The notes under the pieces: model-generated
Told to the model about the DNA's origin: nothing
Databases searched by the model: none
The model's input: only the letters and a program-made list of their open reading frames with translations
NCBI GenBank assembly: GCA_020430675.1
Contig: JAGQJJ010000051.1
Location: 1 to 12,264 of the forward strand
Length of the DNA stretch: 12,264 bases
Direction: 5' to 3'
From: Myxococcales bacterium
Lineage (GTDB): Bacteria; Myxococcota; Bradymonadia; UBA7976; UBA1532
Part shown: piece after piece, positions 7,872-12,264 of the stretch
Position numbering within the stretch: position 1 is the stretch's first letter
Layout: every line of letters starts with the position of its first letter
Position numbers and translations under genes: made by a program

Positions 7872-8719
7872 ACGTCACCCCTCGGTCGCTTGGTCATCTG
7901 CTGGCGCCACTGGTGCTGGCCGCGCTCGCCGTGCCGGCCACCTCGTGCCAGGACCGCGACGTCGGCTTGAGCATCCGGCAGGTCCAGCCGTTTTTGCTCG
8001 AAGAGTGCGACTACAGCAAGGACCAGCAGCTCTTCCGAAGCGCGGGCACGGTCGACCTCGCGCTGGCCAACAACTACCGAATCTTCGCGCTGGTCACGAA
8101 CAACCTGCTCGATGTCACCCAGGTCAAGCGGTTCAACTCGGGCGACAGCCGAATCGACACCAACGACATCGTGCTGCGCTCGGCCATCGTCGAGTACACC
8201 ACGCTCAGCTCGTTGCCCGCGCAGATTCAGGAGAAGCGTCGGGTGCCCATCAGCGGCACCGTCACCGTCGGCGGCGACCTCATCCTGGGCATCGAGGTGC
8301 TCGACCCGCTCACCATGGCGCAGCTTCGCGACTCCGACGCCTTCGTCACGCTCGACGACGCCTCGGGCCGCATCCTGCCCAACCGCACCTCGGTCCAGAT
8401 CATCGCCCGCATCCGCATGAAGGGCGAGACGCTCGACGGCAAGACGGTCGAGAGCAACGAGTTCCTCTTCCCCATCGAAATCTGCAGCGGCTGCCTCATC
8501 AGCTACCCGCCGGCCCTGCTCCAGCAGCGCAACGGCGTGCTGACCTGCCCGCAGCAGCTCGTCGACGACACCGGCACCCCGATCGCCGTCGACAACACGC
8601 CGATCACCTGCCCCGCCGCGCTCGGCCGCGACGCGGGCAGCGTCGACTGCCAGACCTGCCAGGGCATCGCGGTCGATCCTTTCTTCCGCCAGCTCTGCCA
8701 GCCCAACGTCGGCTTCTGA
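7868..8719 (+). CDS. Putative Cys-rich outer-membrane lipoprotein, unknown function
   Basis: A 283-residue protein I do not recognise. The N-terminus is a short export signal with a hydrophobic stretch at about 11-22 and the sequence A-T-S-C, making Cys27 a likely lipidation site; Ala at the -3 position makes the lipobox imperfect. The following Gln rather than Asp would favour sorting to the outer membrane. The middle (about 50-190) looks like a beta-rich domain. The C-terminal third contains paired cysteines: C206/C209, C227, C248, C261/C264 and C277; with C47 this gives eight besides Cys27, which suits disulfides or metal binding in the periplasm. The start is supported by GAGGAG at 7857-7862 and by the ATGA overlap with aroB. 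Its place at the end of the pilQ operon suggests an accessory envelope role, but that is inference only. Confidence 0.8.
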   Translation: MNVTPRSLGHLLAPLVLAALAVPATSCQDRDVGLSIRQVQPFLLEECDYSKDQQLFRSAGTVDLALANNYRIFALVTNNLLDVTQVKRFNSGDSRIDTNDIVLRSAIVEYTTLSSLPAQIQEKRRVPISGTVTVGGDLILGIEVLDPLTMAQLRDSDAFVTLDDASGRILPNRTSVQIIARIRMKGETLDGKTVESNEFLFPIEICSGCLISYPPALLQQRNGVLTCPQQLVDDTGTPIAVDNTPITCPAALGRDAGSVDCQTCQGIAVDPFFRQLCQPNVGF

Positions 8720-8736
8720 CCGCGGTGCGGGCGCGG
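8720..8736 (+). terminator. Weak GC hairpin after the lipoprotein gene
   Basis: CCGCG at 8720-8724 can pair with CGCGG at 8732-8736 around a 7-nt loop, directly after the stop codon. There are only two following T residues and these belong to the next promoter's -35 element. It may help to end the upstream operon, but a five-pair stem is poor evidence in DNA of this GC content. Confidence 0.2.
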
Positions 8737-8765
8737 TTGACACCCTGGCCGCCGCGAGCTAGAAC
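8737..8765 (+). promoter_or_regulatory. Sigma70-type promoter for the Roadblock-aroQ-efp operon
   Basis: A perfect -35 box TTGACA (8737-8742) is followed by a 17-bp spacer and TAGAAC (8760-8765), which matches four of six consensus -10 positions. Transcription would begin near 8772, giving a leader of about 18 nt before the GTG at 8790. It lies in one of only two intergenic gaps longer than 50 nt in the window. Confidence 0.65.
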
Positions 8766-8779
8766 CGACAAACCGGCGC

Positions 8780-8785
8780 GGAGAG
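8780..8785 (+). promoter_or_regulatory. Ribosome binding site deciding the GTG start of the Roadblock gene
   Basis: GGAGAG lies 4 nt before GTG at 8790. No in-frame ATG gives a complete Roadblock domain, so this site supports the non-ATG start. Confidence 0.6.
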
Positions 8786-8789
8786 CAGC

Positions 8790-9146
8790 GTGTTCAGCAA
8801 GACGCTCCAACGACTGATCAGCCAGGTGGAAGGCGCCCGCGGCGCCGCGGTGCTCAACATCGACGGCCTGGTGATCGAAGCCGTCGATGCCCAGGGCAAG
8901 CGCATCGCCCCCGACGCCGCGCTCTCCGAGTACGGCCTCATCGTTCGGCAGCTGCTCGACATCGGCAGCGCGGTTGAGATCGGCGACGTCTCCCACTTCA
9001 CGATCGCAGGCGAAGACCGCATCACGCTGGTCCGCCCGCTCGACGAGCAGTACGTCGCCGCGTTGCAGGTCGCCCCACAAGCGACGATCGGCAAGGCGCA
9101 GTTCTACCTGCGAGTCGCGGCGCCCGACCTCGCCCGCGAAATCTGA
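8790..9146 (+). CDS. Roadblock/LC7-domain protein, MglC-like by context
   Basis: A 118-residue cytosolic protein covering a single Roadblock/LC7 domain (about 5-100): an N-terminal helix L-Q-R-L-I-S-Q-V-E, a G-A-R-G-A-A-V-L-N-I-D-G-L strand-turn, a Y-G-L-I-V-R-Q-L-L helix, and paired strands ending R-I-T-L-V-R-P-L. These domains dimerise and act on or scaffold small Ras-like GTPases; bacterial examples are MglB, the GAP of MglA, and its paralogue MglC in Myxococcus xanthus. Its location close downstream of pilQ and before aroQ-efp-TPR resembles the M. xanthus mglC locus as I remember it, so MglC is the preferred identity. No mglA is in the window. It has its own promoter and starts with GTG; the aroQ gene follows after about 40 nt. 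Domain call strong, orthology moderate. Confidence 0.85.
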   Translation: MFSKTLQRLISQVEGARGAAVLNIDGLVIEAVDAQGKRIAPDAALSEYGLIVRQLLDIGSAVEIGDVSHFTIAGEDRITLVRPLDEQYVAALQVAPQATIGKAQFYLRVAAPDLAREI

Positions 9147-9189
9147 AAGAAATCGGCGCCCCACCCCGGCGCGCCGCCCAATGGTCGGC

Positions 9190-9651
9190 ATGCAAATCCT
9201 GCTGCTCAATGGACCGAACCTCGACCTGCTTGGCGAACGCGAGCCCGATCTCTACGGCCGCGAGCGCCTCGTTGACATCGAGCGCAAGTTGACCGAGCAC
9301 GCCGCCGCGCGCGGCGTCGAGCTGCGCTGCGCCCAGAGCAATCATGAAGGCGTGCTGATCGAGCATCTGCACGCCGCGCGCCGTGACTGTGACGGCATCA
9401 TCCTCAACCCGGCGGGTTACGGGCATACCAGCGTCGCGCTGCGCGACGCCCTCATCAGCTGCGAGCGCCCGGTCGTCGAGGTCCACCTCACGAACCTCGC
9501 CCGGCGTGAAGCCTTCCGCCAGCACACCTTGACCGCCGACGTCGCCATCGGTCAGATCAGCGGCTTCGGCCCATTTGGGTACCAATTGGCCCTCGACGCG
9601 CTCGTCTTTCACTTGAGCGCAGCCGGAGAACGACATGTCCGACGTCCGTGA
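9190..9651 (+). CDS. aroQ: 3-dehydroquinate dehydratase, type II
   Basis: A 153-residue enzyme that dehydrates 3-dehydroquinate to 3-dehydroshikimate, the step after AroB; the type II enzyme is a cytosolic dodecamer. The N-terminal I-L-L-L-N-G-P-N-L-D-L-L-G block, Y-G in the lid region (catalytic Tyr), Q-S-N-H-E-G, the I-L-N-P-A-G-Y-G-H-T-S-V-A-L block, V-E-V-H-L-T-N and the closing I-S-G-F-G-P-F-G-Y are all present. Two in-frame ATGs exist, at 9181 and 9190; neither has a clear Shine-Dalgarno site. The second is chosen because family members start one residue before the I-L-x-L-N-G-P strand. The 3' end overlaps efp by 17 nt, suggesting coupled translation. aroB and aroQ are thus split by the lipoprotein and Roadblock genes. 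Identification is secure, start uncertain by three residues. Confidence 0.95.
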   Translation: MQILLLNGPNLDLLGEREPDLYGRERLVDIERKLTEHAAARGVELRCAQSNHEGVLIEHLHAARRDCDGIILNPAGYGHTSVALRDALISCERPVVEVHLTNLARREAFRQHTLTADVAIGQISGFGPFGYQLALDALVFHLSAAGERHVRRP

Positions 9652-10210
9652 GATCCAGGTCAACCAGATCCGCAAAGGCAGCAAGATCATCTACGACGGC
9701 GCGCTCTACAACGTGCTCGAAGTGCAGTTCGTCAAGCCCGGCAAGGGCGCCGCGGTCTACAAGACCCGTATGAAAAACATGGGCAACGGCGGCGTGCGCG
9801 AGATCAACTTCCGCTCCAACGAGAAGGTCGGCGACGCCTTCGTCGAAGAGCGCACCGCCCAGGTGCTCTACAGCGACGGCGAAGCCTGGAACTTCATGGA
9901 CAGCAAGAGCTTCGAGCAGGTGCGGGTCCTCATCGAAGACCTGGGCCAGACCGCCAGCTTCCTCAAAGAGAACATCGAGGTCGGCGTCGTCTACCACGAC
10001 AACAAGCCGATCGACGTCACCCCGCCCAACTTCGTCGACCTGCAGATTACGAGTTGCGAGCCCGGCGTACGGGGCAACACCGCGCAGAACGCCACCAAGC
10101 CGGCCACGCTTGAGACGGGCGCGGTGGTCAACGTGCCGCTGTTCATCGAAGAGGGCGAGGTCATCCGGGTCGACACCCGCACCGCCGAGTACGTCTCGCG
10201 CGTCAAATAG
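9635..10210 (+). CDS. efp: Elongation factor P
   Basis: A 191-residue translation factor that binds between the P and E sites of the ribosome and relieves stalling on consecutive prolines. It has the normal three-domain length. The domain I loop reads V-K-P-G-K-G-A-A, with Lys37 equivalent to the modified lysine 34 of E. coli; the lysine-type loop points to lysine modification or an unmodified lysine, not the arginine (rhamnosylated) form. The C-terminal signature I-T-S-C-E-P-G-V-R-G-N-T, K-P-A-T-L-E-T-G-A and R-T-A-E-Y-V-S-R-V-K is complete. GGAGAA at 9625-9630 lies just before the ATG, which sits inside the end of aroQ. No modification enzyme (epmA/epmB) is visible in the window. Secure. 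Confidence 0.98.
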   Translation: MSDVREIQVNQIRKGSKIIYDGALYNVLEVQFVKPGKGAAVYKTRMKNMGNGGVREINFRSNEKVGDAFVEERTAQVLYSDGEAWNFMDSKSFEQVRVLIEDLGQTASFLKENIEVGVVYHDNKPIDVTPPNFVDLQITSCEPGVRGNTAQNATKPATLETGAVVNVPLFIEEGEVIRVDTRTAEYVSRVK

Positions 10211-10292
10211 CCCCGCAGATATTGCCATCACCGGCCGATCGGGGCAGAACGAAGACCTTGCAGACCCCGGTCCGGTGAGGGAAGGCCCGAGC

Positions 10293-10321
10293 TTGACGCT
10301 GTGTTGCACCGTTCGTACCAT
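10293..10321 (+). promoter_or_regulatory. Sigma70-type promoter for the TPR gene
   Basis: TTGACG (10293-10298, five of six consensus bases), a 17-bp spacer and TACCAT (10316-10321, four of six). The start point would be near 10328 and the leader about 70 nt. The architecture matches the promoter at 8737-8765. Confidence 0.6.
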
Positions 10322-10383
10322 CGTCGAGAATTTTCATCGGGTTTCTGGTCGGTTAGCCGCTCCTCACCCGCGTTGAACGAGCA

Positions 10384-10390
10384 AAGGGGA
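10384..10390 (+). promoter_or_regulatory. Ribosome binding site deciding the GTG start of the TPR gene
   Basis: AAGGGGA lies 8 nt before GTG at 10399. An in-frame TAG at 10354 rules out a longer frame, and no ATG lies between it and the first TPR helix. Confidence 0.65.
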
Positions 10391-10398
10391 TCGCGCAG

Positions 10399-12264
10399 GT
10401 GGCCCTGAACAAGAACAAGGTCATCGCCGCTGCCCAGCGGTTCGCCCAGAAGGGCCAGTATGACCGCGCCATCGCCGAGTACCGCACCATCGTCGACGAA
10501 GATCCCGACGACGTGCGCATCTGGTTGAAGATCGGCGACCTCCACGCCCGCAAGGGCTCGACCGGCCAGGCCATCGCCACCTATCAGCGGGTGGCCAACC
10601 ACTTCAGCGACAAAGGCTTCTTCCTCAAGGGCGTCTCCGCCTACAAGCTGATCCTCGGCCTCGACCCGTCCAATATCGAAGCCCACCGAGCGCTTGGCGA
10701 CCTCTACGTCAAGCTCGGCCTCGGCCCCGAAGCGATCGCCCAGTTTCAGATTGTCGTCGGCACCTACGAGCGCGAAGGGCGGCATCGCGACAGCCTCGAA
10801 CTGCTCAAGCGCATCGTCGAGCTCGGCCCTGACGACGAAGCCAACCGCATCCGCCTCGCCGAAGGCCACGCGCGCCAGAACGACGCCGAAGCGGCCATCG
10901 GCGAGTTCAAGGGCGTGCTCTCGCAGCTCATCGACAAGGGCCGCTTCGACGAATACATCCAGGTCGCCGAGCGGCTGCTCTACCTCTACCCCAACGAGCT
11001 TGAGGTCGTGCGCGCCCTCTCCGACGTCTACCTGCGGCGCGGCGACGCCAAGCGCGCGCTCGCCCGGCTGCAGGTGCTCTTCCGCGCCGACCCGACCGAC
11101 ACCGCCACCCTCGAACTGCTCGCCGCCGCTTTCGCCGAGATTGGCCAGACCGTCAAGGCGATCTCGGTCTACCGCGAGCTGGCCCGCATCCACACCGAAG
11201 CGGGCAACGACACCGGCCGCGTCGCCGCCTGGCGCAAGCTGCTTGCCCTCGACCCCGACGACGCCGAAGCCCGCGTTGCGCTCGGCGGCGCCGCCCCGGC
11301 CCCCGTCGCGTCGGGCAGCGCCATCAACATCGGCTCGGGCGCCTGGAGCGTCAGCACGGCCAGCGGCGAAATCCCGCTGAGCCCCGCCGACCAGATCGCC
11401 CGCCACCTGACCGACGTCGAGCTTCTGCTCAAATACGAGCTGCGCGAACACGCCCGCGAACAGCTCCAGAAGGTCTTCCTGCTCGACCCGCACCACGAAC
11501 AGGGCCTGTTGCGCCTCCGCGACCTCGCCCTCGAAGCCGAGCGCACCGACGACGCCGTCGACGCCCTGCTCCGGCTCGCCACCGCCGCCCAGCGCAGCGG
11601 CGACCCGCAGAAGGCGATGAGCCGACTGGGCGAGATTCTGCAATTGCAGCCCGGCCACCCCGAAGCCTCCGAGCGCATGAAGACGATCAGCAGCGGCATG
11701 GCCCGCGAGCTGGCCGAGAGCGCCGAGCCGGTCCAGGCCACGCCGCCCGAAGAGTTCGACGTCGAGCTGAACCTCGACGAGCTCGACTTCGACAACGCCG
11801 CCGACGACCACCTGCCCTCGGGCGGCTTCGAACTCGACCTCGACGCGCTTGACGCCTCGGTCGACGACGAGTTCGCCGACCTGATGGGCAACGACAAACC
11901 CGACGACGACGCCTTCGCCGACCTGCTCCGCGACAAACCTGCCGCGCCTGCACCCGCGCGCGGCGCCATCGTGCTCGAAATGCCGGCCGACGTGCTCGTG
12001 ACCGAACCGCCCGCCAGCAGTGACGACTTCGGCGACCTGCTCGGCGATGGCCCGGTGCCGGCCGATGATGAATTCGGCGACCTGCTCGGCGATGGCCCGG
12101 TGCCGGCCGACGACGAATTCGGCGACCTGCTCGGCGCCAGCCCGACCGCGCCGGCCGACGACGACGCATTTGGCGAGCTGCTCGGCAGCCCGACCGCGCC
12201 GGCCGACGACGACGCATTTGGCGAGCTGCTCGGCAGCCCGACGACCCCGGCCGACGACGACGCA
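10399..12264 (+). CDS. Cytoplasmic TPR protein with acidic repeat tail, SgmX-like; 3' end outside window
   Basis: The frame stays open for 622 codons from GTG 10399 to the window edge. No signal peptide precedes the first helix (L-N-K-N-K-V-I-A-A-A-Q-R-F), so it should be cytosolic. Residues 1-295 form TPR-like helices with A-x-x-x-Y and D-P-D-D turns; 295-328 is a Gly/Ser/Ala linker; 330-435 holds further TPR-like repeats; 440-622 is strongly acidic, rich in Asp, Pro and Ala, probably disordered, and ends in tandem repeats with F-G-[DE]-L-L-G cores. Position after pilQ ... Roadblock-aroQ-efp fits, from memory, SgmX of Myxococcus xanthus, a TPR protein recruited by MglA-GTP to polar type IV pilus machines; SgmX likewise has TPR blocks separated by a disordered part. 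Cytosolic TPR proteins of this type are common in Myxococcota, so orthology is inference. A good promoter and ribosome binding site precede it. Confidence 0.85.
   Translation, partial: MALNKNKVIAAAQRFAQKGQYDRAIAEYRTIVDEDPDDVRIWLKIGDLHARKGSTGQAIATYQRVANHFSDKGFFLKGVSAYKLILGLDPSNIEAHRALGDLYVKLGLGPEAIAQFQIVVGTYEREGRHRDSLELLKRIVELGPDDEANRIRLAEGHARQNDAEAAIGEFKGVLSQLIDKGRFDEYIQVAERLLYLYPNELEVVRALSDVYLRRGDAKRALARLQVLFRADPTDTATLELLAAAFAEIGQTVKAISVYRELARIHTEAGNDTGRVAAWRKLLALDPDDAEARVALGGAAPAPVASGSAINIGSGAWSVSTASGEIPLSPADQIARHLTDVELLLKYELREHAREQLQKVFLLDPHHEQGLLRLRDLALEAERTDDAVDALLRLATAAQRSGDPQKAMSRLGEILQLQPGHPEASERMKTISSGMARELAESAEPVQATPPEEFDVELNLDELDFDNAADDHLPSGGFELDLDALDASVDDEFADLMGNDKPDDDAFADLLRDKPAAPAPARGAIVLEMPADVLVTEPPASSDDFGDLLGDGPVPADDEFGDLLGDGPVPADDEFGDLLGASPTAPADDDAFGELLGSPTAPADDDAFGELLGSPTTPADDDA
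12025..12264 (+). repeat. 45-51 bp tandem repeats coding for acidic F-G-[DE]-L-L-G motifs
   Basis: Five consecutive units are visible: 12025-12069 and 12070-12114 (45 bp each), 12115-12165 (51 bp), 12166-12213 and 12214-12261 (48 bp each), and the array continues past the edge. Each encodes an acidic lead, F-G-[DE]-L-L-G, then a Pro/Ala/Thr spacer and two or three Asp. The first two and the last two units are nearly identical pairs, which indicates recent duplication. Confidence 0.88.

Larger units (their letters stand above)
2..8719 (+). other. Predicted six-gene operon (TPR, TGase-7TM, ATP-grasp, pilQ, aroB, lipoprotein)
   Basis: Junctions between consecutive genes are +2 nt, -4 nt, +1 nt, -4 nt and -4 nt, with ATGA start/stop overlaps at 3126, 6759 and 7868. 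No room exists for internal terminators, and no promoter was seen between genes. The upstream boundary is outside the window; the downstream boundary is probably the gap at 8720-8789. Confidence 0.8.
10211..10398 (+). other. Intergenic leader between efp and the TPR gene
   Basis: This 188-nt gap is the longest noncoding stretch in the window. Its centre is less GC-rich than the genes (for example the T-rich run near 10330-10350). It contains the promoter at 10293-10321 and a ribosome binding site at 10384-10390. No convincing terminator after efp, no tRNA-like fold and no small ORF with a good start was found. Confidence 0.6.

Noticed and set aside
6874..8817. Long plus-strand frame across aroB and the lipoprotein gene
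   Set aside because: Ser/Pro/Arg/Ala-rich translation typical of a shifted frame; all conserved AroB motifs are in the other frame.
10210..10245. GCCCCG/CGGGGC inverted repeat after efp as a terminator
   Set aside because: Six-pair stem with a 24-nt loop and no T tract; expected by chance in DNA of this composition.
10228..11811. Minus-strand open frame of over 500 codons opposite the TPR gene
   Set aside because: No recognisable domain, Val/Gly/Ala/Asp-rich composition, and the opposite strand encodes clear TPRs with a promoter and ribosome binding site.
12025..12264. CRISPR-like array
   Set aside because: Repeats are contiguous, in frame and vary in length; there are no unique spacers and no cas genes.

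Overview
This is a dense, high-GC (roughly 70% by eye) Gram-negative chromosomal segment with every gene on the plus strand and almost no intergenic DNA. The gene set suggests a member of the Myxococcota (old delta-proteobacteria): a PilQ secretin, a small Roadblock/LC7 protein of the MglB/MglC type, a large cytoplasmic TPR protein, and strings of TPR, EGF-like and Cys-rich surface proteins. The species cannot be fixed from sequence reading alone. I see no mobile elements, tRNA/rRNA genes, CRISPR arrays or prophage.

Region 1 (2-8719) looks like one tightly coupled operon. It holds the 3' part of a gene for an EGF-like/TPR exported protein, a transglutaminase-like domain fused to a 7-helix membrane domain, a RimK-related ATP-grasp ligase, the type IV pilus secretin PilQ, 3-dehydroquinate synthase (aroB), and a Cys-rich putative lipoprotein of unknown function. 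Neighbouring genes overlap by ATGA or are separated by 1-2 nt. The transglutaminase/7TM + ATP-grasp pair is a known but functionally obscure amidoligase-type module; here it sits directly in front of pilQ. Two details stand out. The transglutaminase Cys-His-Asp triad looks intact although the family is named 'inactive'. PilQ carries an N-terminal hydrophobic segment followed by a roughly 220-residue TolA-like coiled coil before its AMIN domain, so it may be anchored in the inner membrane.

Region 2 (8720-10210) starts with a good sigma70-type promoter (TTGACA-N17-TAGAAC). It drives a Roadblock protein gene (MglC-like by position), then aroQ (type II dehydroquinase) and efp, which overlap by 17 nt. 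EF-P may matter locally, because PilQ contains PPP, PPPP and PPP runs.

Region 3 (10211-12264) begins with a 188-nt intergenic gap containing a second TTGACG-N17-TACCAT promoter. It is followed by a GTG-started TPR protein that runs off the window end. Its C-terminal part is acidic, apparently disordered, and built of tandem 15-17-residue repeats with an F-G-[DE]-L-L-G core. The order pilQ ... Roadblock - aroQ - efp - TPR resembles, as I recall it, the pilQ-mglC-sgmX neighbourhood of Myxococcus xanthus. There, MglC and SgmX connect the polarity GTPase MglA to type IV pili. The window therefore probably joins pilus outer-membrane assembly, a cell-pole polarity module, shikimate genes and a peptide-modification module.
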